A DNA stretch of 64,000 nucleotides from Flavobacterium praedii (GCF_026810365.1 NZ_CP113948.1:4104458-4168457); one strand, 5' to 3'; numbered from the stretch's first letter, positions 17,761 to 26,870 are shown. The notes: a model not told the origin generated them from the sequence alone. A program made the numbers and translations.

Positions 17761-18312
17761 TTATCGTCTGTTTTGGATAATCTCCGAAAGTAATTTTTTG
17801 GCACGAAGGAGTTTAATCTTTACATTGCTCAGCGGTTCGTCAATTTTATTGGAGATTTCTTGGTAACTCATTTCCTGAAAATAACGCAATTGAATTACTT
17901 CCTGATAATGAGGTTTCAATTCTTTTATGAATTGTAATAACTGGGAAAGATTTTGTTCGGTAATTAAAACGTCTTCTGCCGAAGGAGTAGTGTCGGCAAT
18001 ATTATAGGCAGTTTGGTCTTCTTCGTCTGTTATTTCGATAAAAAGACTCGATTTTTTTTTGCGAATTAAATCGATATGTACATTCTTGGCAATAGAAATC
18101 AGCCAAGTGTTGAATTGAAATTCGGGATTGTATGTGGCTATTTTGTCAAATGCCTTGGAGAATGTTTCAATGGTAATGTCTTCTGCAGTGGTTTCGTTTT
18201 CGGTACGTTTTAGCATAAAACCGTAAACCTCATTCCAGTAGTAATCTAATAGAAAAGTAAAGGCAACTTGATTTCCTTTTTTTGCTTTTTCTATTTGTTT
18301 GCTTATTTCCAA
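17761..18312 (-). CDS. ECF-type RNA polymerase sigma factor
   Basis: A 183-residue sigma-70 family protein. Region 2 is about 15-85 (DITIETFSKAFDKIATYNPE, FNTWLISIAKNVHIDLIRKKK) and region 4 about 125-180 (YQEVIQLRYFQEMSYQEIS, LSNVKIKLLRAKKLL). Region 3 is absent, as in ECF sigmas. The only initiator that keeps all of region 2 is TTG at 18312, inside the end of the glycosyltransferase gene (10-base overlap), implying coupled translation. No anti-sigma gene is adjacent. Confidence 0.9.
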   Translation of the reverse strand: MEISKQIEKAKKGNQVAFTFLLDYYWNEVYGFMLKRTENETTAEDITIETFSKAFDKIATYNPEFQFNTWLISIAKNVHIDLIRKKKSSLFIEITDEEDQTAYNIADTTPSAEDVLITEQNLSQLLQFIKELKPHYQEVIQLRYFQEMSYQEISNKIDEPLSNVKIKLLRAKKLLSEIIQNRR

Positions 18313-19409
18313 TGGGTAGGTTTTGAAAAAATGTTAGTTACAAAGACATTAATTTGGGTGAATATAAGTATAATTTCTATAATAGGATACCAATACATCA
18401 CATCTTTTTCTTTTAATTTACCCGCTGCAAATCCAGTAACAATCCAAGTAACTAAATATCGGAATCCGATAAGGCTTACGACTAATATCCATTGAAATTG
18501 AAATGCTAATAATACAATTGGTATTATTAGAAACAATAATTGAGAACTAAAGAATATTGCTAATTGTATTTTGTCAAATGCTTTATAATGTGTTGCAGTG
18601 GCGACATGTCTTCTTTTTTGAATAAACCAATCCTTAAATGTAGTTTTTGGCGCCGAATATGTAAAACTTTCAGGTGAATAACTTATTGTGGTGTTATCTG
18701 AATTTGCTGCTTGATTGATAAATAAATCATCATCTCCTGAACGAATTTGAATGTGGTCAATAAAACCGTTGACATTGAAAAATTCTTCTTTTTTGTATGC
18801 CAAATTACGGCCTACACCCATATAAGGTTTACCCATTTTTGCCCACGAAAAATATTGTATGGCTGTCAGTAAAGTTTCGAATCGGATTATTTTATTGAGT
18901 AATGAATTGGCTATTTTTTCATAACCACTATAACCCAAAACTATAGTTTTTTCTTTGGTGAACTGAGAACTCATTGCAGTTATCCAATCTTTGGAGGTTG
19001 GGTAACAATCAGCATCTGTAAAAAGTAAATGTTCTTTTTTGGCTGCTTTTATTCCCAGTGTTAATGCATATTTTTTATTTCCCCAAAAAGCTTCGTTGTT
19101 TTTAACTTTAACAAGTTTTATATTGGAATATGTTTTTTCAAATTCTTCAAATACATCCAAGGTGTTATCGCTTGATGCATCGTCAATCAAAACGATTTCA
19201 TAATCAGGATAATTTTGATCGGCCAATAAAGGAATGTATTTGATCACATTCTCTTCTTCGTTTTTGGCACAAACAATTACTGAGATTGGTATATTTTTGG
19301 ATTCGAATTCTTGTTTTTTTGCAAATGAAAACTTCCCAAAAACAATTAGATAATAAAAAAGTTGAATAACAACTATAGCAATAAAAAAGTATAAAATAAT
19401 TGTAAGCAT
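18303..19409 (-). CDS. Family 2 glycosyltransferase, membrane-anchored
   Basis: A 368-residue protein with an N-terminal membrane helix (LTIILYFFIAIVVIQLFYYL), a GT-A domain (SVIVCAKNEEENVIKY, VLIDDASSDNT, the metal-binding DxD-like FTDADCYP, and acceptor-site GDDDLFINQA), the QxxRW-like QKRRHVATATHY, and two or three C-terminal membrane helices. This resembles processive or envelope polysaccharide GT2 enzymes. The sugar cannot be told. Its last 10 bases overlap the sigma factor gene on the same strand. Confidence 0.88.
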   Translation of the reverse strand: MLTIILYFFIAIVVIQLFYYLIVFGKFSFAKKQEFESKNIPISVIVCAKNEEENVIKYIPLLADQNYPDYEIVLIDDASSDNTLDVFEEFEKTYSNIKLVKVKNNEAFWGNKKYALTLGIKAAKKEHLLFTDADCYPTSKDWITAMSSQFTKEKTIVLGYSGYEKIANSLLNKIIRFETLLTAIQYFSWAKMGKPYMGVGRNLAYKKEEFFNVNGFIDHIQIRSGDDDLFINQAANSDNTTISYSPESFTYSAPKTTFKDWFIQKRRHVATATHYKAFDKIQLAIFFSSQLLFLIIPIVLLAFQFQWILVVSLIGFRYLVTWIVTGFAAGKLKEKDVMYWYPIIEIILIFTQINVFVTNIFSKPTHWK

Positions 19410-19483
19410 CTTTTATTTTTTGGCTTTTAAAAACGATTGCAAATGTAATTAGCAATTGTCAATTATCAATATAAAATCGGAAA

Positions 19484-20098
19484 TTACTTTTTATTTTTAG
19501 TCATTTCTTTTGCCACAGCAATAGATTGAGGGTTTTCTGTTTTTTCTAACTCTAAAATAATATTCGAATAATTTTTGGCATCTCTGTTTTGTGACATTTT
19601 ATTTTGGGCTTGTATTTCTTCAATTTTTATTTCAAAAGCTACAATGCCACGGGTTTGTAGCATTGTTTTCTTCGAGAAATCGGCTACGCGAACGGGGCAT
19701 TTGGAATTTTGCTCGTATTTGTCGACTAATTTTGTTAATGAATCAATTACGGCATCTCCTTTGATGATTTTTATTTTTCCATATACATGTACAGCTGAGT
19801 AATTCCAAGTAGGTACATTTTCGTGATCGTACCAAGAAGAAGAAATATAGGAGTGAGGCCCCGTAAATACAGCCAAAACTTGATCATTCGTTTGAAAAGC
19901 TGTCGATTGTGGGTTTTCTTTTGCGATATGACCGTGTAAAACCTCTTCGCCTTCTTTATTGATTTCGAGTTCCAATGGAATGTGGGTTGCCCATAATTTT
20001 CCATTGGTTTGATTTATAAGAATTCCAAAAGCATTTTCTTTTAGAAATTTCTGAATCGACTCTTTGTCTTTGTTCTTGTATAAATCAGGAATGTACAT
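19484..20098 (-). CDS. FMN-binding negative transcriptional regulator, PaiB-like
   Basis: A 204-residue protein matching the PaiB family: MYIPDLYKNKDKESIQKFL at the N-terminus, ATHIPLELE, HGHIAKENPQ, and the flavin-site region VFTGPHSYISSSWYDHENVPTWNYSAVHVYGKI. B. subtilis PaiB is linked to repression of protease and sporulation genes, but in most bacteria the role of this split-barrel flavin-binding protein is untested, so regulator status is by family name only. The leader directly upstream (20,101-20,158) is an AATCT-rich repeat. Confidence 0.85.
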   Translation of the reverse strand: MYIPDLYKNKDKESIQKFLKENAFGILINQTNGKLWATHIPLELEINKEGEEVLHGHIAKENPQSTAFQTNDQVLAVFTGPHSYISSSWYDHENVPTWNYSAVHVYGKIKIIKGDAVIDSLTKLVDKYEQNSKCPVRVADFSKKTMLQTRGIVAFEIKIEEIQAQNKMSQNRDAKNYSNIILELEKTENPQSIAVAKEMTKNKK

Positions 20099-20158
20099 GT
20101 TAAGCTATTTAAGATTTTAGATTTAGGATTACTTTAATCTGAATTCTAAAATTTGCAT

Positions 20159-21172
20159 TTAGATGATATTCACTTCGGCTTCAATATGAATGCCAAATGT
20201 GTTGAAGACAGTATCCTGAACGGTTTTGGAAACCTCCAAAATTTCTTGCCCAGTTGCTCCTCCGTAATTTACTAAAACCAATGCTTGATTTTTATGAATT
20301 CCAGCTTCTCCAAAACGTTTTCCTTTTAACCCAGCTTGTTCAATTAGCCAACCTGCGGGTACTTTAACTTCGGTTTCTGAAATTTCAAAGTGTCTCATTT
20401 CGGGGAATTTTTGGTGAATTGGCTCAAAATCTGTTTTCAAAAGAATTGGATTTTTGAAAAAACTACCGCTGTTTCCCAATTCGGCAGGATCGGGTAATTT
20501 GCTTTTACGAATAGCAATTACGGCATTACTCACGTCTTTAAGCGTTGGATTTGTAATGTTATTTTTAGCTAATTCGGCTGTTATGTCTCCGTACGAAGTG
20601 TTTATTTTGTGGTTATGTTTGGTTAGTTTATAAACAACTGAAACAATAATGTATTGATCTTTTACTTCATTTTTAAAAACACTTTCTCTGTACCCAAAGT
20701 GGCAATCTTCTTTGGTAAATGTTCTCATTTCTTGAGTTGCAATATTAATCGCTTCACAGGAAACAAAAGTGTCTTTGATTTCGGTTCCATAAGCGCCAAT
20801 GTTTTGAACGGGAGTTGTACCCACATTACCAGGAATGAGCGACATATTTTCGAGTCCACCCAAGTTTTGATTTATGGTCCAAAGCACAAATTGATGCCAG
20901 TTTTCGCCTGCTTGGCTTTCGACCCAAACATAATCGGCATCTTCTTGGAGTATTTTTTTTCCTTTTAAATCAATATGGATGACCAAAGCTTCAATATTTT
21001 TGGTCAAAAGCATATTGCTTCCACCGCCTAAAATGAATTTTTTTTGGTTTTTATTTTGTTCTAAAATGGATTTCAATTCGGGAATACTGTGAACAGCAAC
21101 AAATTGTTCTGCTTTGGCTTCAATGCCAAATGTATTGTAGTTTTTTAAAGAAAAATGATGCGAAATTTCCAT
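20159..21172 (-). CDS. murB: UDP-N-acetylenolpyruvoylglucosamine reductase
   Basis: A 337-residue flavoprotein. FAD-binding motifs are ILGGGSNMLLTKN and SLIPGNVGTTPVQNIGAYGTEI; substrate and catalytic motifs are FGYRESVFK, GNSGSFFKNPI (Ser proton donor) and EAGIHKNQALVLVN. This is the type I MurB form with the YR..F segment, as in E. coli. It reduces UDP-GlcNAc-enolpyruvate to UDP-MurNAc in peptidoglycan synthesis. It is not next to other mur genes. Confidence 0.95.
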   Translation of the reverse strand: MEISHHFSLKNYNTFGIEAKAEQFVAVHSIPELKSILEQNKNQKKFILGGGSNMLLTKNIEALVIHIDLKGKKILQEDADYVWVESQAGENWHQFVLWTINQNLGGLENMSLIPGNVGTTPVQNIGAYGTEIKDTFVSCEAINIATQEMRTFTKEDCHFGYRESVFKNEVKDQYIIVSVVYKLTKHNHKINTSYGDITAELAKNNITNPTLKDVSNAVIAIRKSKLPDPAELGNSGSFFKNPILLKTDFEPIHQKFPEMRHFEISETEVKVPAGWLIEQAGLKGKRFGEAGIHKNQALVLVNYGGATGQEILEVSKTVQDTVFNTFGIHIEAEVNII

Positions 21173-21205
21173 AAAGAATTGTATTTAAGTTGTTGTCTTT
21201 TGAGT

Positions 21206-21877
21206 TTATTCTGAATATAAAGCTCTGTCGATAAAATGATTGAAAGGTTTTAAGGCAATCATTTTTTCTACCATTGTCGTTACAAAATCTTTTTGAGTAA
21301 CCAATTTGGTGTCAAATTGTTGAGTAGCGGTAAAGCTTTTTAATTTCAGGTATTCAATGGCTGGATCTTCTTTGTCATACCCTTTTGGAGGGTTTTTTAA
21401 AGTCGAATTTTCGTCTCTATTCAAATTTTGATAAATAGATTGGAATTTTTTTTCGTTTAAAATTTCTTGTAAATCATCATAGAAAAAGTGAATTTCTTTT
21501 CTGATTTTTTGAAGTTGATCGGGTTGTGGGCAATACAATCCGCCGCCTACAAAGCATTTTCCGTTTTCTATATGAAGGTAATAACCCGAAGCTTCAGCAT
21601 TTTTGGCTCCTGCGGATATCCAAATCCCTAAATTCGTTTTGTAAGGTGATTTGTCTTTGGCAAACCGAACGTCACGGTTGATTCTAAACGTACAGTTTTT
21701 GACTTCTAGCATTTCTAAGGAAGAGTCAAGAGGCTTTAGAGCGTCAAGAAATGCAGCAACCAATTGATGGTAGTCTTTCTTTACGGCTTCGTAGCGTTTT
21801 TTATTTTCCAGAAACCAATCACGATTGTTGTTAGCCTTTAAATCTTCGAGGAATTGTAACGTATCTTTTGAGAGCAT
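21206..21877 (-). CDS. DUF2461 family protein
   Basis: A 223-residue protein with the family pattern FLEDLKANNNRDWFLENKKRY near the N-terminus, then FRINRDVRFAKDKSPYKTNLGIWIS and GYYLHIENGKCFVGGGLY. This family (TIGR02453) is conserved but its biochemical role is unknown. It starts 6 bases after the rhodanese-thioredoxin gene, so the two are one operon. Confidence 0.88.
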   Translation of the reverse strand: MLSKDTLQFLEDLKANNNRDWFLENKKRYEAVKKDYHQLVAAFLDALKPLDSSLEMLEVKNCTFRINRDVRFAKDKSPYKTNLGIWISAGAKNAEASGYYLHIENGKCFVGGGLYCPQPDQLQKIRKEIHFFYDDLQEILNEKKFQSIYQNLNRDENSTLKNPPKGYDKEDPAIEYLKLKSFTATQQFDTKLVTQKDFVTTMVEKMIALKPFNHFIDRALYSE

Positions 21878-21883
21878 AATTGC

Positions 21884-22582
21884 TTATTGTAATTGAGTTT
21901 TTATTTCTTCTTCGCTAATGAATCCTGATTTTTGCCATTTTATTATTTTGTTTTCATATAATAATAAAGTAGGAAGTTCGCTTATTTTTAACTCTTTCAT
22001 AATGGTTTTATTTTCGTCTGCATTCAATCGAATGATAACTACTTTGTCGGCCATTTCTTTTTGCATTTTTAGAATATAAGGTTCCATTTTTTTGCAAGGA
22101 GCGCACCAAGGCGCATAAAAATTGACTAATACTTTCTTGTCTGATTTTATCAACTCGGCATATTCTTGAGGGCAAACACCAATGATTTTGGTATCTGGTT
22201 TTGCTAAGCCTGCAGCTTCCCATTTGAGCATTCCACCGTCAAGATTGTAAATAGTTGTGAAACCTAATTCGGCTAATTTGTTGGATGCTTTGGCACTTCT
22301 TCCGCCACTTTTACAGTATACAAAAACCGGTTTGGTTTTGTCATATTTGTCCGTTTTTAAAACAAAACTATCACTGAGCCAATTCACATTATCGGAATTT
22401 TCGATATTTCCTGAGGCATATTCTTCGGGTGTGCGAACATCTAGAATTTGTGCATTTGGGGTATTCTTTATCTTTTCTGAAAAGGTTGTAACATCAACGG
22501 TTTTGACAGCTGGTGATGTCTGTCCGTTACAGGAAAGTATAATAAAAGATATAATAATTAAAAAAAAGTGATTTGTTTTCAT
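21884..22582 (-). CDS. Exported rhodanese-thioredoxin fusion lipoprotein
   Basis: A 232-residue protein. The signal peptide ends in a lipobox-like ILSC (MKTNHFFLIIISFIILSCNG), predicting a lipoprotein. Residues ~30-125 are a rhodanese domain with active-site Cys in VFVYCKSGGRSAKA, and ~135-230 a thioredoxin domain with WCAPCKK. The fusion could relay sulfane sulfur or disulfides in the periplasm. Both catalytic sites look intact. It is followed closely by the DUF2461 gene. Confidence 0.9.
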   Translation of the reverse strand: MKTNHFFLIIISFIILSCNGQTSPAVKTVDVTTFSEKIKNTPNAQILDVRTPEEYASGNIENSDNVNWLSDSFVLKTDKYDKTKPVFVYCKSGGRSAKASNKLAELGFTTIYNLDGGMLKWEAAGLAKPDTKIIGVCPQEYAELIKSDKKVLVNFYAPWCAPCKKMEPYILKMQKEMADKVVIIRLNADENKTIMKELKISELPTLLLYENKIIKWQKSGFISEEEIKTQLQ

Positions 22583-22701
22583 TGGAGTTTAAGTCTTATA
22601 ATATTGGTGTAAAATTAAACATTTTTTGCTTTTTGGAATCTTTCAAGAGGTACATATATTTTCTTGGGATTAAGAAAAAAATATTGTGAAATTGTATTTA
22701 A

Positions 22702-23712
22702 TTAAAATTTGCTATTCTCTTTCTGTTTCAATTCTTTTTTAATTAAATCTTCCAGTTGGTTTTTGGGTAATAATAATTGGTATTCAGCAACGCCAATGGG
22801 TTTGTGGAAGTCTTGAAGCGCAATTTCCACATCCAAATGATTTTTGTCGGCACACAAAATAATTCCAATCGGTTGGTTTTCATCTGTTTTTCGTTCAAAT
22901 TTATCTAACAAGGTTAAATAAAAATTCATTTTTCCAATATATTCGGGTTGAAATTCGCCTATTTTTAGTTCAATGGCCACAAGAGATTTCAAATCCCTAT
23001 GGAAGAATAACATGTCTACAAAATATTCCTTCTCATTATATTCCAAACGGTATTGGTTTCCAATAAATGAAAACCCTTTACCGAGTTCCAGAATAAATTG
23101 TTTTATTTTTTCAACCAGTCGGTTTTCCAGTTCTCTTTCTTTTATGCTTTTTGTAACACCTAAGAAACCTAAATTATAACTGCTTTTCAGAATTTCGTTT
23201 GCATAATTTGCTGCATTTTCAGACAATGTTTCTTTGAAATTATGGCTTTTTTCAATCGTATTTTCTTGCAGATGTGTTTTGGCTTTGATATAATTTAGTA
23301 AAATATCTCTTGTCCATGCCATCTCCATTGTTTTTGAAGCATAGAATAAAGCTTCTTCATCGGAGCTTGTTTTGCTTAATATCAGTAAATTATGGCTCCA
23401 CGGTAAAACTGCGACGCAGTGTCGCAGTTTTTCACTTGAGGTTTTATATCTTCCATAAAATTTTTTCATATCCCAAAGGTTTCTGGGTGAAAGTCCCATA
23501 TCTGGGAAAGAAGATTTTAAGTCGTTTGATAGTTTTTTAATCATGCCACTACCATAACTTTCAGCAACACTTTTTTCCGAAAGCAGTTTGCCAATGTTCC
23601 AATAGACCGATATAGTGGTTTGGTTTATTTTTTTGGCAATGGCATTACGTGCCGTTTGTATTTCTGTAATACAACTGCTTAAAATTTCGTTATACACTAT
23701 TATTTTGTCCAT
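22702..23712 (-). CDS. DUF1016 / PDDEXK nuclease domain protein (YhcG-like)
   Basis: A 336-residue protein. The N-terminal DUF1016 part (about 10-160) includes YWNIGKLLSEKS and LPWSHNLLILSKTSS. The C-terminal PDDEXK-type nuclease fold (about 195-330) has FIGNQYRLEYN, EYFVDMLFFHRDLKSLVAIELK (catalytic Asp ... Glu-x-Lys) and PIGIILCADKN. Such proteins are often found near restriction-modification and mobile loci. Here it stands alone among housekeeping genes. The coding region contains a perfect 10-bp inverted repeat at 23406-23430 that encodes the LRHCV segment. Confidence 0.87.
   Translation of the reverse strand: MDKIIVYNEILSSCITEIQTARNAIAKKINQTTISVYWNIGKLLSEKSVAESYGSGMIKKLSNDLKSSFPDMGLSPRNLWDMKKFYGRYKTSSEKLRHCVAVLPWSHNLLILSKTSSDEEALFYASKTMEMAWTRDILLNYIKAKTHLQENTIEKSHNFKETLSENAANYANEILKSSYNLGFLGVTKSIKERELENRLVEKIKQFILELGKGFSFIGNQYRLEYNEKEYFVDMLFFHRDLKSLVAIELKIGEFQPEYIGKMNFYLTLLDKFERKTDENQPIGIILCADKNHLDVEIALQDFHKPIGVAEYQLLLPKNQLEDLIKKELKQKENSKF
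23406..23430. repeat. Perfect palindrome inside the DUF1016 gene
   Basis: AAACTGCGAC (23406-23415) and GTCGCAGTTT (23421-23430) are exact inverted copies around GCAGT. GC-richer than the gene around it, it may be a small inserted palindromic element translated in frame. Confidence 0.6.
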
Positions 23713-23807
23713 AGTTATATTTTATAATTATCATACGCAAGCGTGGAAATTCAAGTTCTAAATCTACTGCTTTTTTTGTTTTTTAGAATCTTGAAGAAAT
23801 TTTAAAT

Positions 23808-24887
23808 TCACAAATTAAAAATTGTGTAACTCTGTAGCGTTGATTTTACAATAGCTTCGGTGCGTTCTGGATGTGTGTCGGATATAAAAAGTTGTCCAAA
23901 AGTGTCGTTGTTGACCATTTCTATGATTTTGGATACGCGACTTTCGTCTAATTTATCGAAGATATCGTCAAAAAGCAGAATGGGTTTTACACCGCTTTGC
24001 TTTTTTAGGAATTCAAATTGCGCAAGTTTCAGAGCGATTAAGAATGATTTTTGTTGCCCTTGAGATCCGAATTTTTTGATGGGATAGTTATCGATTTCAA
24101 AAGAAAGATCATCTTTATGAATTCCGACGCTGGTGTATTGCAACATTCGGTCTTTGTTGATGTTTTGCTGTAATAATGTCAATAAATCATTTTCGAATAA
24201 ATGGCTTTCGTAAATCAATTGAACCGATTCTTGTGAACCCGTAATATTGTGATGATGAAAGTTAAAAATTGGAATGAACTCGGCGATGAATGCTTTTCTT
24301 TTTTCGAAAATGGATTGACCAAATTGGGTTAGCTGTTCATTATATATGGATAAGGTATCATTGTCATACGTATGATTCAAGGCAAAATACTTTAATAAAG
24401 CATTGCGTTGGCTCATTATTTTTTGATATTGAATGAGCTGTTGGAGGTATTGCGAATCCAATTGAGAAATCACGCTGTCCATAAACTTTCTGCGGGTTTC
24501 GCTTCCTTCCACGATTAAATCTCTGTCGGCTGGGGAAATAATGACCAAGGGAATGAATCCGATGTGGTCTGAGAATTTATCGTAGGCTTTTCCGTTGCGT
24601 TTCAGGATTTTTTTTTGGCCCTTTTTGAGACTGATGACAATTTGTTCGGTTCTGTCGTTCTTTTCAAATTCGGCATCAATGACGAAAAACTCTTCGCCGT
24701 GTTTGATGTTTTGAACGGCTAGTGGATTGAAATAACTTTTCCCGTACGACAAATGATAAATGGCATCCAATACATTGGTTTTTCCGATGCCGTTTTTGCC
24801 TACAAAACAATTGATTTTGCTGTCAAAGTCGAAATTGGCTTCGGCAAAGTTTTTGTAATTGAATAGGGATATTTTCTTTAAATACAT
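23808..24887 (-). CDS. recF: DNA replication and repair protein RecF
   Basis: A 359-residue SMC-like ABC ATPase. Walker A is in [20 protein letters not shown], the signature motif in [18 protein letters not shown], and Walker B with D-loop in [17 protein letters not shown]. It loads RecA at gapped DNA through RecFOR. The length is normal. The gene is separated from dnaA here, unlike the dnaA-dnaN-recF order of many bacteria. Confidence 0.95.
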   Translation of the reverse strand: MYLKKISLFNYKNFAEANFDFDSKINCFVGKNGIGKTNVLDAIYHLSYGKSYFNPLAVQNIKHGEEFFVIDAEFEKNDRTEQIVISLKKGQKKILKRNGKAYDKFSDHIGFIPLVIISPADRDLIVEGSETRRKFMDSVISQLDSQYLQQLIQYQKIMSQRNALLKYFALNHTYDNDTLSIYNEQLTQFGQSIFEKRKAFIAEFIPIFNFHHHNITGSQESVQLIYESHLFENDLLTLLQQNINKDRMLQYTSVGIHKDDLSFEIDNYPIKKFGSQGQQKSFLIALKLAQFEFLKKQSGVKPILLFDDIFDKLDESRVSKIIEMVNNDTFGQLFISDTHPERTEAIVKSTLQSYTIFNL

Positions 24888-25021
24888 TTGAAGTTCTTGC
24901 TGTAATGATTGACTTTGAAGTCTTTTTTTTGACTTTTGAAAAGAGGGTGCAAATTATTGAAAAATATCGATATAAAGGATGGGAATTTGTGTTTTCGTTT
25001 TTTTACTGCGTTCGTGGGCTC

Positions 25022-25132
25022 GCGTGAGGGACAGGAGCAAGCTACCGAAGTAGCGCGTATGGCCCGACAGCAGCTAGGAAAAAGGGCGCTGACGACAAAG
25101 GGAATAGCCCTTTTTTCTAGCTGGTGGCACGC
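25022..25132 (+). ncRNA. Structured repeat element, copy A (candidate RNA)
   Basis: Outer stem GCGTG (25022-25026) with CACGC (25128-25132). Hairpin 1: GCTAC-CGAA-GTAGC (25041-25054). Hairpin 2: CAGCTAG (25071-25077) with CTAGCTG (25117-25123), continued by AAAAAGGGC (25079-25087) with GCCCTTTTT (25107-25115). The unpaired words AGGGA-AGGAGC and CCGAC are kept in the other copies at 39246 and 46773, while the stems vary with pairing preserved. Confidence 0.7.
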
Positions 25133-25246
25133 CCTAATTATTCGGATAGTAGGGGGTATTTTTTCTGGGAAAATAAGGGATTAGAAATATTTTTCTAAAT
25201 TTTAATATAAAATCGAATTTTTTTACGTGCATTAGAATAAAAATTT

Positions 25247-25254
25247 TATTTTTG
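25247..25254 (+). promoter_or_regulatory. Bacteroidota -7 box TATTTTTG
   Basis: TATTTTTG fits TAnnTTTG and lies 24 bases before the ATG at 25278, followed by an A-rich leader. Confidence 0.5.
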
Positions 25255-25277
25255 CCGTTCACTAAATTAAATTTTAA

Positions 25278-26057
25278 ATGGCTACTTACAGTAAAAGAGG
25301 ATATAAAACACCAAAAGAAAAGGAAGTAAAAGACGATGCAGTTGAAAATGTAACGATTGATGTAAAAGACAGTGCTACGGCTGAGGTTTTTTCAAAATTA
25401 GACGAAACAGCTTCTAAAACAGAAGACTGGGTTGCAAAGAATCAAAAAATCATAATTGGGGTTGTAAGCGCTATTACATTGGTAACTGTTGGCTATTTTG
25501 CATATCAAAAATTTATTGCAAATCCTAAAGAAGACGATGCTGCAAATGAGATGTTTGTTGCTCAATCTAATTTTGAAAAAGCAACTAATGGTGTAGCAAG
25601 TGATTCATTATACAAATTATCATTGAACGGTTCAGAAGGTAAATTTGGATTTGTAAAAATCGCAGATCAATATTCTGGAACTGCTGCTGGGAATTTGGCT
25701 AACTATTATGCAGGTATCGCTTACTTGAATACGGGTAAATATGATGAAGCAATTAGTTATTTAGGTAAATTTAGCTCTGATGATATGATCTTGAGTGCCT
25801 TGGCTAAAGGAGCTATTGGTGATGCTTATTCTCAAAAAAATCAACCGAAAGAAGCTTTGGAGAATTATAGTAAAGCGGTTGAAGCTAGTAAAAATGATTT
25901 TACAACGCCACGTTTCTTGATGAAAGCCGGTAAAGTAGCTTTGGCATTAGGAAATAAAGCCGATGCTTTGAAATATTTTACAGATATTAAAGAAAATTAC
26001 GAAAATGCTCCAGAAGCTGCAACAGTGGATGGATTGATTGGTTTGTCACAGGAATAA
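25278..26057 (+). CDS. Single-pass membrane protein with periplasmic TPRs (YfgM-like)
   Basis: A 259-residue protein. A charged cytoplasmic N-terminus (about 1-57) is followed by one membrane helix (KIIIGVVSAITLVTVGYFAY, about 58-78) and TPR-like repeats: GNLANYYAGIAYLNTGKYDEAI, GAIGDAYSQKNQPKEALENYSKAVEAS, MKAGKVALALGNKADALKYFTDI. The layout matches the YfgM family, a chaperone-like partner of SecYEG in E. coli, but the sequence identity needed for that name cannot be judged here. It is followed 101 bases later by ribH. Confidence 0.82.
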   Translation: MATYSKRGYKTPKEKEVKDDAVENVTIDVKDSATAEVFSKLDETASKTEDWVAKNQKIIIGVVSAITLVTVGYFAYQKFIANPKEDDAANEMFVAQSNFEKATNGVASDSLYKLSLNGSEGKFGFVKIADQYSGTAAGNLANYYAGIAYLNTGKYDEAISYLGKFSSDDMILSALAKGAIGDAYSQKNQPKEALENYSKAVEASKNDFTTPRFLMKAGKVALALGNKADALKYFTDIKENYENAPEAATVDGLIGLSQE

Positions 26058-26158
26058 AAAGATTTAAAATTGTTGATTTAAGAGTAGTGATTTTTGATTT
26101 CAAAACGCTATCTTTAATAGCTACAATTTAAAATTTAAAATCTGCAATCTTAAATAAT

Positions 26159-26731
26159 ATGGCTACCATAAATAAAAATTTATCTGATTACGATAAAAAC
26201 ACAGTCCCAAACGCGAAAGATTTTCGCTTTGGGATTGTTGTTTCAGAATGGAATGATACTATCACCGAAGGACTTTTTAAAGGAGCAATTACTGCTTTGT
26301 TGGAAAATGAAGTGCCGTCTCATCACATTATTCGTTGGAATGTTCCGGGGAGTTTTGAACTAATTTATGGTTCAAAAAAAATGTTGCAAACTCAAAATGT
26401 TGATGCTGTAATTGCTATTGGATGTGTGATTCAAGGGCAAACCAAGCATTTTGATTTTGTATGCGAAGGGGTGACTCAGGGCATTAAGGATTTGAATGTT
26501 CAAACGGATGTTCCTGTTATTTTTTGTGTATTGACAGATGATACCATGCAACAATCGATAGACCGAAGTGGAGGTATTCACGGAAATAAAGGTACTGAAG
26601 CAGCAATTGCCGCCATAAAAATGGCCTATATTCGTCAACAAGCTTCGTTGTCTCACCAAATTGACAATCAACATTTATTGTCTCCAGGTGCTTTGCGAAT
26701 CGAGAATTTGCCTTTGCAAATAGAAGAGTAA
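26159..26731 (+). CDS. ribH: 6,7-dimethyl-8-ribityllumazine synthase
   Basis: A 190-residue protein. Motifs: FGIVVSEWNDTITEGLFKGA (substrate-binding Trp), WNVPGSFELIYG, GCVIQGQTKHFDFVCEG with the catalytic His, and NKGTEAAIAAIKMA. It condenses ribityl-aminouracil with dihydroxybutanone phosphate, the step before riboflavin. It is longer than usual (about 155 residues) by a C-terminal tail after IRQQASL, which may alter capsid assembly. The 30 bases before the ATG are an AATCT-type repeat leader. Confidence 0.94.
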   Translation: MATINKNLSDYDKNTVPNAKDFRFGIVVSEWNDTITEGLFKGAITALLENEVPSHHIIRWNVPGSFELIYGSKKMLQTQNVDAVIAIGCVIQGQTKHFDFVCEGVTQGIKDLNVQTDVPVIFCVLTDDTMQQSIDRSGGIHGNKGTEAAIAAIKMAYIRQQASLSHQIDNQHLLSPGALRIENLPLQIEE

Positions 26732-26786
26732 TTATTTCAAGTAATAAGTTAATTACTGAGCACTATTCATAAATTACTATAAAAAG

Positions 26787-26823
26787 AGCCTATACTTTTC
26801 ATTGAATTGTATGGGTTTTTTTA
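26787..26823 (+). terminator. Likely terminator after ribH
   Basis: AGCCTATAC (26787-26795) pairs with GTATGGGTT (26809-26817, with G-T pairs) and is followed by T residues. Confidence 0.65.
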
Positions 26824-26870
26824 TGTTTTTATTGTGATAAACAGAATGTACCAAAGGTTCTTTAATTGTT

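Larger units (their letters stand above)
24888..25277. other. Divergent intergenic region with structured repeat copy A
   Basis: The 390 bases between recF and the TPR membrane protein hold the structured element at 25022-25132 and a -7 box TATTTTTG at 25247-25254 for the plus-strand gene. An 82-codon open frame crossing the element is not credible as a gene. Confidence 0.6.

Noticed and set aside
24936..25184. 82-codon plus-strand frame between recF and the TPR membrane protein gene
   Set aside because: It runs through the structured repeat copy A; composition and context fit noncoding structure rather than a gene.
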